A DNA stretch of 64,000 bases from Halorussus vallis (GTDB lineage Archaea; Halobacteriota; Halobacteria; Halobacteriales; Haladaptataceae), in assembly GCF_024138165.1 (NCBI RefSeq), contig NZ_CP100000.1, forward strand, positions 992,001 to 1,056,000. Direction: 5' to 3'. A model generated the notes under the pieces. That model saw only the letters and a program-made list of their open reading frames with translations. It was not told the origin of the DNA and did not search any database. Below, in pieces: positions 52,114 to 59,904 of the stretch (within the stretch, counting starts at the first letter, position 1; each line of letters opens with the position of its first letter). Made by a program: the position numbers and the translations under genes.

Positions 52114-52346
52114 TCTCTGCCACCCTCGTCCCGGCCTTCGAACAAGCCAAACTTCAACGTTTCCATCCCGATATAAATACTCTTTAGAATATGGAGAAGA
52201 CGATAGAGCGCTCGGTAGACTATTTATTTCCGACCGCTCGCCGTCGGGGCGGCGAAACCGAAGTTGGCCCGTCGTTGAGTGGATCATCCGATCTGATTAG
52301 TCGTATCCAACCGGTAGAGCGACGTCGCCCGCTCGGTCCCCTAAGT
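52114..52346. other. divergent intergenic region between GDPD and a membrane-protein gene
   Basis: Beyond the two promoter elements listed separately, it contains AT-rich patches (GACTATTTATTTCC near 52217) and no convincing gene. A 68-codon open frame starting at 52191 overlaps the next gene and looks fortuitous. Confidence 0.4.
52171..52180 (-). promoter_or_regulatory. TATA box of the GDPD gene
   Basis: Minus-strand GTATTTATAT, about 100 nt before the ATG at 52071, implying a leader of roughly 75 nt rather than a leaderless mRNA. Confidence 0.5.
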
Positions 52347-52354
52347 CTTTATAG
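52347..52354 (+). promoter_or_regulatory. TATA box of the 222-residue membrane protein
   Basis: CTTTATAG, ending 23 nt before the ATG at 52378. Confidence 0.6.
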
Positions 52355-52377
52355 ACTACTGATAATAATCCCGGAAT

Positions 52378-53046
52378 ATGGCGTTTCTTGGCACTGAACG
52401 GCGACTCGCGCTGGAAGATTTGACCGGGAGACTGTTTCTCGTCGCCGGTGGGACGGCAATCGCGTTGGAAGTCGGCGATTCCGTCGGAGCGTTTGCGCTC
52501 GTTCCCGTCCCAGACGCTCTCGTAGCGCTCCCGCTAATCTGGATGGTCGAGTCGCTCCCCGTGTTGGTAAGTCTCCCACTCGCAGTCGCGTCCGTCCTCG
52601 TGTTGTATCCCGTGCTGGTCGACCGAACCTCGACGGTGGCCACGGGCAGTCTGCTTCTCGCCGGAGGACCGTGGGCCGTCTTCGTCGCAGTCATCGCGTG
52701 GGGACTCGCGAGCGTCGTGCTCCCGGCAGTACCGTTCTCGCCGGATGCGCTTTTGTCGGCTCACGTCGCCGGACTGGCGCTGTGGCTCGCTTTTTTCCTG
52801 GGCATCGGGCTCGTCGGCGTCTCTCTCTTGCGGACCAACCGGTATCGTCTCGCCGGCGGCGGCTTTTTGACGTTCATCTTGGCGTGGAACGGGCCGTTCC
52901 TGCTCGCGAAGGCGACCAGCTACCCACCGGACGGGCTGCTCCGGTTCTCCTCGGTCGGGACGGCGCTGGCGATGGTGGTGATCGGCTACTCGCTGTCGCT
53001 CGGGCAGGACTTCTCCGAGAGGAGTGCCCGAGACCGCGGTCCTTGA
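52378..53046 (+). CDS. multi-pass membrane protein, 222 aa, unknown function
   Basis: About six or seven transmembrane helices: LFLVAGGTAIALEVG, ALVALPLIWMVESLPVL, LPLAVASVLVLYPVLV, ATGSLLLAGGPWAVFVAVIA, LALWLAFFLGIGLVGVSLL, AGGGFLTFILAWNGPFLL and TALAMVVIGYSLSL. Loops are short and no transporter or enzyme signature is visible. Its codon use is less GC-extreme at the 5' end than its neighbours. The C-terminus (SERSARDRG) is polar and the gene converges on the glycerophosphotransferase gene 40 nt downstream. I do not recognise a family. Confidence 0.7.
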   Translation: MAFLGTERRLALEDLTGRLFLVAGGTAIALEVGDSVGAFALVPVPDALVALPLIWMVESLPVLVSLPLAVASVLVLYPVLVDRTSTVATGSLLLAGGPWAVFVAVIAWGLASVVLPAVPFSPDALLSAHVAGLALWLAFFLGIGLVGVSLLRTNRYRLAGGGFLTFILAWNGPFLLAKATSYPPDGLLRFSSVGTALAMVVIGYSLSLGQDFSERSARDRGP

Positions 53047-53085
53047 CCGCGCCGTTGATGACGCGCTCCGTCGTTCCCAATGTCG

Positions 53086-54453
53086 CTACTCGTCGGGTTC
53101 GTCGTTTTCGCCTGTGAGCCGCCGCCGAATGGTGTCGTAGATGATTCGGGACCGCGATGCGCTTCCCGGCGAACCGTCCGAATTGCGGTCTAACAGCCGC
53201 TCGCGGAACGCGCGGCGGTCGTCGCCGTAGGGGTCGCCGTCGGTCAGCACGCCGTCGAGCGCCGCCAGCAGACCGTCGAACTCTCGCACCACCGGACCCG
53301 GCGTCACTTCGTCGTAGTCGAAGTAGAACCCCCGGCGGCGCCGGTAGCGCTCCAGGTCGTAGGGGTAGAAGACGACCGGGCGGTCGAGCGACAGGAAGTC
53401 GAAGTACGCCGACGAGTAGTCGGTGACCAGTGCGTCGGCGTAGCGCAACAGCGGGTAGACGTCGGTCGCGGCCGGCAGTTGGACGATTCGGTCGAGGTTC
53501 GGCGGGAGCGACACCTCCTCCTTCGGGTGGGTCTTGACGACGAGGTAGGCGTCGCGCTCGGCGAGGAACTCGTCGAGCGCACGCAGGTCGAGGTGGTCGG
53601 TCGGCGAGTCGGCGGCGTCGCTCCGGTACGTCGGCAGGTAACAGACCACCGGGTGGTCGGACGCGAGCGCCCGAACGCGGGCCAGCGCCCCCGCGTCGGT
53701 GCCAAGTTCCTCGCCCGGAATCGACCCGAACAGCGCGTCGTTTCGGGGGTAGCCCGTGATACCCATCCGGTCGCGAGAGATACGCAGGCCCGACTCGAAG
53801 ACGTCGACCAGTTCCGCGCTCGGCACCGCGAGCAGGTCGATTTCCTCGGCCATGGCGGCGTGAATCGCCCGCACCTCGGGCGGTTCGTCGGGGAACTCGG
53901 CGTCCCACGAGATCGTCTTCAGTGGGACGCCGTGCCACAACAGCACCGTCAGTGCGCCCGCACAGGCGGGCATCGCGAGGTCCCGGTGGCCCTGCGTGAG
54001 GAAGGCGACGCCCGCCCGGAGGTTCAGAGCGAGTCCGCGGAGCGAGTAGCGGCGGTACGCCTCGTAGCCGTTCGCCTGCAACTCCGCGACCACGTCCGGG
54101 TCCTTCGCCAGCCAGACCGGACGAATCTCGGGGTGTTCGGCGGCGACGTGGAGGTAGAGGTACTTGGTGTTGTCCGCGAACGCCTCGCCGCCGCGCGCGC
54201 CGAACACCCACAGCGACTCCTCGCGCTCCCGGAAACCGTCGAGGAGCGCCACCGCGAGATAGCCCGCGTACTGGACGGAGTAGCGGAGTCGGCCGACGGC
54301 GTCGTCGAGTCGCTCCTTCGCGCGATTCGACCACCGCCTGACGCGGTCGGTCGCTCCCGTCACGCGAAACCACCTCCGTTTGTCCCAGCCACTCTCCCCG
54401 AACGCGACCGCGGTCGCAGAACCATCGCTTGCACCCACGACGCCCCGCGACAA
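53086..54453 (-). CDS. CDP-glycerol glycerophosphotransferase (TagB/TagF) family protein
   Basis: A 455-residue polyol-phosphate transferase relative. After a basic N-terminal region (~75 residues) come LWVFGARGGEAFADNTKYLY, the acceptor-side LLWHGVPLKTISWD, RMGITGYPRNDALFGS, VCYLPTYRSDAAD, LVVKTHPKEEV (catalytic His) and LVTDYSSAYFDFLSLDRPVVF with YPYDLERY. These follow the order of TagF/TagB catalytic domains. It is a second member in the window. Haloarchaea have no classical teichoic acid, so it may add glycerol phosphate to a surface glycan or glycolipid. The first ATG is used; the true start may be up to 20 codons downstream. Confidence 0.88.
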   Translation of the reverse strand: MSRGVVGASDGSATAVAFGESGWDKRRWFRVTGATDRVRRWSNRAKERLDDAVGRLRYSVQYAGYLAVALLDGFREREESLWVFGARGGEAFADNTKYLYLHVAAEHPEIRPVWLAKDPDVVAELQANGYEAYRRYSLRGLALNLRAGVAFLTQGHRDLAMPACAGALTVLLWHGVPLKTISWDAEFPDEPPEVRAIHAAMAEEIDLLAVPSAELVDVFESGLRISRDRMGITGYPRNDALFGSIPGEELGTDAGALARVRALASDHPVVCYLPTYRSDAADSPTDHLDLRALDEFLAERDAYLVVKTHPKEEVSLPPNLDRIVQLPAATDVYPLLRYADALVTDYSSAYFDFLSLDRPVVFYPYDLERYRRRRGFYFDYDEVTPGPVVREFDGLLAALDGVLTDGDPYGDDRRAFRERLLDRNSDGSPGSASRSRIIYDTIRRRLTGENDEPDE

Positions 54454-54536
54454 AAATCCCGGTCGGAATCGGGCGAATAGAGACGTGCTAACTCGCCCCG
54501 TGAAAGCCGCTCGCGCCCGTCGTCGCCAGTAGGAGG

Positions 54537-54545
54537 CCTTTTACC
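54537..54545 (+). promoter_or_regulatory. TATA box of the YchF-type GTPase gene
   Basis: CCTTTTACC, ending 23 nt before the ATG at 54569. Confidence 0.55.
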
Positions 54546-54568
54546 TGCGCGTCGGCCAGACGAACCTA

Positions 54569-55762
54569 ATGAGTTACAAAATCGGTCTCGTCGGCAAGCC
54601 CTCGGTGGGGAAGTCGACGTTCTTCAACGCCGCGACGATGAACGACGTGCCGGAGGGCGCGTACCCGTTCACGACCATCGACCCGTCGGTGGGCGAAGCC
54701 TACGTCCGGGTCGAGTGCGCCGCCCCCGAGTTCGACGAGGAGTGCACGCCGAACGTCGGCTTCTGCGAGGACGGCACCCGGTTCGTCCCGACGAAACTGG
54801 TCGACGTGGCGGGCCTGGTCCCCGGCGCCCACGAAGGTCGAGGGCTGGGCAACCAGTTCCTCACCGACCTCAACGAGGCCGACGTGCTGGTCCACGTCGT
54901 CGACTTCTCGGGCAAGACCGACATCGAGGGCGAACCGGTCGAGGACCACGACCCCCGCGAGGACATCGACTTCCTGGAGGAGGAACTCGACATGTGGTAC
55001 CTCGAAATCCTCGGGAAGGGCATCTCGCGATACGAGAGCGGCTACGACGGCGAGGACGACGAGATCGAGGTCGAACTCGCCGAACAGATGAGCGCCTTCC
55101 GCATCAACAAGGACGAGATAAAGCGCGAGATACTCTCGCTCGACCTCGAACTCGACCCCGAGACGTGGGACGACGCCGACCGCGAGGCGCTGGCCCGCGA
55201 GATTCGCAAGGAAACCAAGCCGATGGTCGTCGCCGCGAACAAGATGGACACGCCCGAAGCCCAGGCCAACTTCGAGGAGATAACGAACGACCCCGACTAC
55301 GACCACCTCACCTTCGTCCCCGCGAGCGCCCACGCCGAGAAGGCCCTGAAGAAGGCCGCCGAGCAGGGCGCGGTCGAGTACCGCCCCGGCGACTTGGCGT
55401 TCGACATCGTTGGCGACGTGTCGGGCGACCAACGCGCCGGCCTCGAAGCCATCGAGTCGTTCGTCGCCGAGTACGACGGGACCGGCGTCCAGCGGGCCTT
55501 GGAAACCGCGCTGTTCGAGGAACTGGGCGTCGTGCCCGTCTTCCCCGGCGGCGCGAACGGCCTCGGCAACGAGCGCGGGGAGGTCCTGCCGGACTGCTTC
55601 CTCCTGCCGGAGGGCGCGACCGCCGAGGACTTCGCGTACCACATCCACTCGGACCTCGGCGAGGGGTTCCTCCACGGCGTCGACTGCCGGAGCAAGCGCC
55701 AGGTCGGCGCCGACACCGTGCTGGACGACCGGGCCGTCATCGACATCGTCTCGACGAACTGA
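54569..55762 (+). CDS. Obg-like GTPase/ATPase, YchF/OLA1-related archaeal type
   Basis: A 397-residue P-loop protein of the Obg/YchF superfamily. G1 is GLVGKPSVGKSTFF at residues 6-19, the G2 Thr lies in AYPFTTIDPSVGEAYV, G3 is VDVAGLVPGAHEGRGLGNQF, and G4 is VVAANKMDTPEAQ. A helical insert (about residues 130-200, acidic) and a C-terminal TGS domain (EDFAYHIHSDLGEGFLHGVD, then KRQVGADTVLDDRAVIDIVS) follow. The NKMD form suggests GTP rather than the ATP preference of YchF. The family binds ribosomes and acts in translation or stress. Start ATG and length are normal. Confidence 0.93.
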   Translation: MSYKIGLVGKPSVGKSTFFNAATMNDVPEGAYPFTTIDPSVGEAYVRVECAAPEFDEECTPNVGFCEDGTRFVPTKLVDVAGLVPGAHEGRGLGNQFLTDLNEADVLVHVVDFSGKTDIEGEPVEDHDPREDIDFLEEELDMWYLEILGKGISRYESGYDGEDDEIEVELAEQMSAFRINKDEIKREILSLDLELDPETWDDADREALAREIRKETKPMVVAANKMDTPEAQANFEEITNDPDYDHLTFVPASAHAEKALKKAAEQGAVEYRPGDLAFDIVGDVSGDQRAGLEAIESFVAEYDGTGVQRALETALFEELGVVPVFPGGANGLGNERGEVLPDCFLLPEGATAEDFAYHIHSDLGEGFLHGVDCRSKRQVGADTVLDDRAVIDIVSTN

Positions 55763-55852
55763 CCCGCGACGGACCGCCCGGGCGGTCCGTCGCGGGTCGG
55801 CCGGAGAGCCGAACCGTCGCGCTCAGCCACGTCGAACCACGCGACCACCACG

Positions 55853-55860
55853 TTTTTTAC
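55853..55860 (+). promoter_or_regulatory. TATA element of the first zinc-ribbon gene
   Basis: TTTTTTAC, ending 22 nt before the ATG at 55883. Confidence 0.5.
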
Positions 55861-55882
55861 GCCGTGACGGAACCGAAATCGT

Positions 55883-56080
55883 ATGAGCCCGACGCGCCGG
55901 TGCCCCGACTGCGACGTCGCCCTCGAAGGCGTCCAGTACGACGCGAACCACCGCGGCAACAAGATTCGAATCTACGACGACGACGGCGGCATCCTGAGCA
56001 AACTCGGCCTCACGAGCAACACTTACGCGTACGGGTACGTCTGTCCCGAGTGCGGACTCGTCCGGTTCTACGCCGAGTGA
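55883..56080 (+). CDS. small zinc-ribbon protein, 65 aa (copy 1)
   Basis: Two CPxC knuckles, RRCPDCDVAL at the N-terminus and GYVCPECGLVRFYAE at the C-terminus, form one zinc ribbon around a beta-rich middle (GNKIRIYDDDGGILSKLGLT). Such tiny haloarchaeal zinc ribbons are numerous and poorly characterised; some bind nucleic acids or partner proteins. It has its own TATA element, and a paralogue follows 74 nt downstream. Confidence 0.85.
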   Translation: MSPTRRCPDCDVALEGVQYDANHRGNKIRIYDDDGGILSKLGLTSNTYAYGYVCPECGLVRFYAE

Positions 56081-56154
56081 GCGCCGACGTGTTAGGTGTC
56101 AGTTCGTTACCTACAACCGACATGTTTTTCGCGCCGGGCGAGAGACGAACGGAC

Positions 56155-56355
56155 ATGGCAACGGAGGGTCACTGTCCGGACTGCGACGTGACGCTGGAGG
56201 AGGCCGACCTCTTCACCGGAAAGGGAGAGTTTCGGGTCAGGACCGAGGCCGAGGGCGACGACGTGCTCGCGGCGGTCGGCGTCACGACGGCGCGGGACGT
56301 GACCCCGAAGCGATGCCCCGAGTGCGGACTGGTGCGACTGTACGCCGAGGAGTAA
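56155..56355 (+). CDS. small zinc-ribbon protein, 66 aa (copy 2)
   Basis: A paralogue of the preceding gene: GHCPDCDVTLEEADLF at the N-terminus and RCPECGLVRLYAEE at the C-terminus keep the four cysteines and the GLVR-YAE ending. The middle part (GEFRVRTEAEGDDVLAAVGV) differs strongly. A T-rich element (ATGTTTTTCGCG, 56121-56132) lies 22 nt before the ATG, so it is transcribed separately. Tandem duplication with divergence of the central segment is the simplest explanation. Confidence 0.82.
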   Translation: MATEGHCPDCDVTLEEADLFTGKGEFRVRTEAEGDDVLAAVGVTTARDVTPKRCPECGLVRLYAEE

Positions 56356-56516
56356 GGACGGGCGCCGGGGTGGTCGCACAGATTGAGGTTCGAGGGACCT
56401 GGTTCGGCACTGCACCGGGATGGGGCGTGTCGCCTCAGCGACGCGGTCGGGCATCGGCGGTACGCCGTGATTCTCGACGCGAATTCTGTCTGTCGCCGAC
56501 GACTGCCAGAAGCGGC

Positions 56517-56900
56517 TTATTCGGAGTCCAGTTCCGCGCTCCGGCGCGACGGGTCGAGGAGTCCGCGGTCGGCCCGCGAATCGAGCGGAACGCTGGCGGC
56601 GCGCGGGGAGAGCGAGACGGTGCGAGTCGTCGACTCCAGTTCGACGAGGCCGGCGTCGAGCAGTTTCGGGAGGTGGACGTGGTGGAGGCCGACGAGAGAC
56701 GCCGGGTTGCCGGCCGGAAGCGCCGGGTTGCCGACGGGGGCGTCGGCTTCGAACAGGTCGATTTCGGCGGCCAGGTCGGCGACCGGGACCCGGCCCGGGT
56801 GGCGGAGCAGGTACCGGAGGACGATTCTGCGGTGGGGGTGCGAGAGCGTGCTGTACAGGACGTCGAGGTAGCGTTCGTGTTCGGTGTTGTCGGAACTCAT
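56517..56900 (-). CDS. DUF7344-type winged-helix regulator
   Basis: A 127-residue DUF7344 protein: VLYSTLSHPHRRIVLRYLLR begins the domain, VADLAAEIDL is the turn, and SLVGLHHVHLPKLLDAGLVE, LESTTRTVSL form the recognition helix and wing. The C-terminal 20 residues are Arg/Asp/Ser-rich and variable. It is the third member in the window and lies beside a Bat-type regulator and a FilR1-type regulator. An AT-rich element (AATAAATAAGC) lies about 90 nt upstream. No target gene can be named. Confidence 0.85.
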   Translation of the reverse strand: MSSDNTEHERYLDVLYSTLSHPHRRIVLRYLLRHPGRVPVADLAAEIDLFEADAPVGNPALPAGNPASLVGLHHVHLPKLLDAGLVELESTTRTVSLSPRAASVPLDSRADRGLLDPSRRSAELDSE

Positions 56901-56994
56901 CGTGGCATACGCGAGAGTGGAGACACCGTGATGAGAAGGCCGTGTCTTTGAGCAATCAAGCCGTTCAAATAGACTCGCTTATTTATTTTGGTCC

Positions 56995-57654
56995 TCACCG
57001 CTCGTCGGGGTCGGGATGGAACAGGACGTGATGGAGGATGGTGTCGGCCGCCCGCCGAATCCGCTCGGAGACCGCCTGCTCGGACACGTCGAACTCCGCG
57101 GCGAGTTCGCCGAGGCTTATCTCGCGGGGAATCTTGAAGTAGCCGCCGCGGACCGCCGCGACCAGCGTCTCGTACTGGACGTCGGTCAAGCCGTGGGCGT
57201 CGTACTCCCGGGACTGGTCCGAGAGCGTGTAGACCCGGTTGAGGCGGTAGCTGATGCCGTGGTCGGTACAGTAGCTGTGGAACGCTGCGAGGCCGGAGTG
57301 GTCTTCGAACCGGATACGGAACGTCCACTCGTCGTCGCCGTACGCTTCGAGGATGGTGGCGTTGGTCTTCGTGATGCCGTATATCAGTTGTTCGGCGGGT
57401 TCCTCCCATTCTATCTTGTAGAGCGCGCTCTCCGGAAGTCGGTCGAGCACGGCGAACGATTTGATGTGCGGGTCGGACTCCAGGGTCGACTCGAACTCCG
57501 AGAGGTCGCCGCCGTGGCCCCAGACGTAGGGCATGATGCGCTTTTCGGCCGGGACGACACGTTCGAGTTCGACCGAGAGGTTCGGGTGGGACGCGATGAG
57601 TTGGCCGAGCAGGAACTCGTCGGCGTTGATGGTGAACTCCGCGACGACGCTCAT
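56995..57654 (-). CDS. bacterio-opsin activator (Bat)-type HTH_10 regulator
   Basis: A 219-residue regulator of the Bat class. The N-terminal domain (MSVVAEFTINADEFLLGQL to about residue 150) is the haloarchaeal sensor-like module seen in many Bat relatives. The C-terminal HTH_10 reads GLTDVQYETLVAAVRGGYFK, IPREISLGELAAEFDVSEQA, VSERIRRAADTIL. The start ATG at 57654 fits the family. It is next to a DUF7344 gene and divergent from a FilR1-type regulator, so this 2-kb stretch is a cluster of transcription factors with no metabolic genes between them. Confidence 0.88.
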   Translation of the reverse strand: MSVVAEFTINADEFLLGQLIASHPNLSVELERVVPAEKRIMPYVWGHGGDLSEFESTLESDPHIKSFAVLDRLPESALYKIEWEEPAEQLIYGITKTNATILEAYGDDEWTFRIRFEDHSGLAAFHSYCTDHGISYRLNRVYTLSDQSREYDAHGLTDVQYETLVAAVRGGYFKIPREISLGELAAEFDVSEQAVSERIRRAADTILHHVLFHPDPDER

Positions 57655-57772
57655 AGTGATACGACTCGCTCGGGATGCAAAACCGCACCGCAACCTGCGT
57701 TCCGTCCGTCGATTCCCCGTCCGAAAGCGAGTCATGGGGCCTTCGAAGCCTGGTACCGACGGCGCTCGTCCC

Positions 57773-57784
57773 ATACAAATTTAG
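57773..57784 (+). promoter_or_regulatory. TATA box of the FilR1-type regulator
   Basis: ATACAAATTTAG, ending 21 nt before the ATG at 57806. It argues for that start over an in-frame ATG at 57791, only 6 nt away. Confidence 0.6.
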
Positions 57785-57805
57785 CGTGGGATGCGAATTA
57801 GTACC

Positions 57806-58591
57806 ATGGAAAGTGCGCGCGACGAGGTCGAGTTTCTCGTCCGCTCGGAGCACCGCGTCGAGGCGCTCGAGGCGCTGGCCGAGCGTCCGCGCGGTCGGTC
57901 GGAACTCCGACCGACCGGCGCCTCGTCGTCGACCGTCGGACGCACGCTACGCGAGTTCGAAACGAGGGGCTGGATCGTCCGGGACGGACACGAGTATCGA
58001 CTGACTGCGGAGGGGGAGTTCGTCGCCGATGAGGTGACGAGCCTGCTCGACCGGATGGAAACCAGACAGAAGCTCAGGGAAGTCGCTCGGTGGCTGCCGA
58101 CCGAGAAACTCGGTATCAGCATCGAGGCGTTCGCCGAGGCGGTCGTCACGGTCGTCGACGACGAGGAACCGTACCGGCCGGTTCGGCGCTACGACGAACT
58201 GATAGAGAACGCCGAGACGATGCGGGCGTTCGGGACGCCGACGCTCAAGTCGGCCAACGCCGGCACGCTCTTCCGGAACGTCCGGGCCGGCACGGACACC
58301 GAGATCATCTACCCGTCGCCGATCGTCGAGGCGGTGCTGGACTGGTCGCCCGAGGCGGCCGAGCGGGGACTCGCGAGCGGCAACCTCACCATCCTGCTCC
58401 ACGACACCCTGCCGTGCGGGCTGACCATCTTCGACGACCGGGTCGCGCTCACCGGCTACGACCCCGACACCGGCATGCTACGGGCCATCGTCGACACCGA
58501 CGCCGCAGAGGCCAGGGAGTGGGCGACTGCACTCTACGACGCCTACCGGGAGGAAGCCGAACCCCTCGACCTGGACGCGCCCGAAGCGTAA
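57806..58591 (+). CDS. winged-helix regulator with FilR1-type C-terminal domain
   Basis: A 261-residue transcription regulator. The N-terminal winged helix (EVEFLVRSEHRVEALEALAE, then STVGRTLREFETRGWIVRDG) is followed by a larger domain with ETMRAFGTPTLKSANAGTLF, TDTEIIYPSPIVEAVLDW, LTILLHDTLPCGLTIFDDRV and ALTGYDPDTGMLRAIVDTD. This matches the FilR1/DUF1724 domain common in haloarchaeal and methanogen regulators, which may bind a small ligand. Divergent from the Bat-type gene. The regulated genes are not evident; a methyltransferase-flavoprotein pair lies downstream. Confidence 0.85.
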   Translation: MESARDEVEFLVRSEHRVEALEALAERPRGRSELRPTGASSSTVGRTLREFETRGWIVRDGHEYRLTAEGEFVADEVTSLLDRMETRQKLREVARWLPTEKLGISIEAFAEAVVTVVDDEEPYRPVRRYDELIENAETMRAFGTPTLKSANAGTLFRNVRAGTDTEIIYPSPIVEAVLDWSPEAAERGLASGNLTILLHDTLPCGLTIFDDRVALTGYDPDTGMLRAIVDTDAAEAREWATALYDAYREEAEPLDLDAPEA

Positions 58592-58769
58592 CCGGACGGC
58601 GCGGCGACAGGAACGACACGGCGACAGGAACGACACCGCGGCGCGGCCGGTCGACGGGTCCACCGGTTGCATCCGTTTCACCACCCGGGTCGAACCCACG
58701 TAGTGACCGAATGTCACCGGATAGCTAGGTATCGGTCTGCCGCGTACTCGTTCGGGGAGCAGACCTACG

Positions 58770-59855
58770 ATGACGACAGAGACTCGAACGGCGGAAGACC
58801 CGATGGACGAATCGAAACTGGACGAACTGATGGAGACGGCGCTGGTCGACTTCGGCGCGACGTTCCACGCCGCGCTGGTGGTCGTCGGCGACGAACTCGG
58901 CCTCTACGCGGCGCTGGCCGACGAGGGACCGCTCACGTCGAGCGAACTCGCCGAGGAAACCGACACCGCCGAGCGCTACGTCCGAGAGTGGCTACGCTCG
59001 CAGGCCGCCGGCGGATACGTGAGCTACGACCCTGACGAGGACCGCTATCACCTCTCGCCGGAACAGGCGTTCATCCTGGCCGACGAGGACAGTTCGGTAT
59101 TCATCCCCGGGGCGTTCCAGACGAGCGCGGCGGCGATACAGAGCGAACCCAGACTCCTCGAGGCGTTCCGCACGGGCGAGGGCGTCGGCTGGCACGAACA
59201 CGACGACGGCGTGTTCCACGGCGTCGAGCGCTTCTTCCGGCCGGGGTACGCGGCCGAACTCGTGGACAACTGGATTCCCGCGCTCGACGGCGTGGCGGAG
59301 ACCCTGGAGGAGGGCGGGCGCGCGGTCGACGTCGGCTGTGGCCACGGCGCGCCGACCATCATCATGGCCGAGGCGTACCCGAACTCGACGTTCGTCGGCG
59401 TCGACTACCACGAGGCGTCGATAGACGTGGCGCGCGAGCGCGCGGAAGCCGCCGGCGTCGCCGACCGCGTCAGCTTCGAGGTGGCGACCGCCAAGGAGTA
59501 CGACGGGACCGACTACGACTTCGCGACCGCGTTCGACTGCCTCCACGACATGGGCGACCCCGTCGGCGCGGCGGCCCACGTCGCCGAGACGCTCGCCGAC
59601 GACGGCACCTGGATGGTCGTCGAACCCTACGCCGAGGACCGGGTCGAGGACAACCTCAACCCGCGGGGCCGGGCGTACTACTCGGCCTCGACGATGCTCT
59701 GCACGCCGAACTCGCTGAGCCAGGAGGTCGGCTACGGACTCGGGGCGCAGGCAGGTGAGGCGAAGATCCGCGAAGTCGTCACGGAGGGCGGGTTCTCGCG
59801 GTTCCGCCGGGCGACCGAGACACCGTTCGACATGGTGTTCGAGGCGAAGCCGTGA
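58770..59855 (+). CDS. SAM-dependent methyltransferase with N-terminal winged helix
   Basis: A 361-residue class I methyltransferase. The N-terminal ~90 residues (FHAALVVVGDELGLYAALAD, LAEETDTAERYVREWLRSQA) form a winged-helix dimerisation domain like those of Rv2258c-type and O-methyltransferases. SAM motif I is GGRAVDVGCGHGAPTIIMAE near residue 186, followed by FVGVDYHEASIDVARERAE and the acidic motif in YDFATAFDCLHDMGDP. The C-terminus (GFSRFRRATETPFDMVFEAK) completes the fold. An FAD monooxygenase-like gene follows after 49 nt on the same strand, so the two may modify the same small molecule. Confidence 0.88.
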   Translation: MTTETRTAEDPMDESKLDELMETALVDFGATFHAALVVVGDELGLYAALADEGPLTSSELAEETDTAERYVREWLRSQAAGGYVSYDPDEDRYHLSPEQAFILADEDSSVFIPGAFQTSAAAIQSEPRLLEAFRTGEGVGWHEHDDGVFHGVERFFRPGYAAELVDNWIPALDGVAETLEEGGRAVDVGCGHGAPTIIMAEAYPNSTFVGVDYHEASIDVARERAEAAGVADRVSFEVATAKEYDGTDYDFATAFDCLHDMGDPVGAAAHVAETLADDGTWMVVEPYAEDRVEDNLNPRGRAYYSASTMLCTPNSLSQEVGYGLGAQAGEAKIREVVTEGGFSRFRRATETPFDMVFEAKP

Positions 59856-59904
59856 CCGGGAGACGGCGTCCTCGGAACGACGGCGCGTCGACGGAACCGA
59901 AGCC

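Noticed and set aside
52191-52397. 68-codon open frame between GDPD and the membrane-protein gene
   Set aside because: It overlaps the start of the next gene, has poor codon bias and its supposed TATA box is too close to the ATG.
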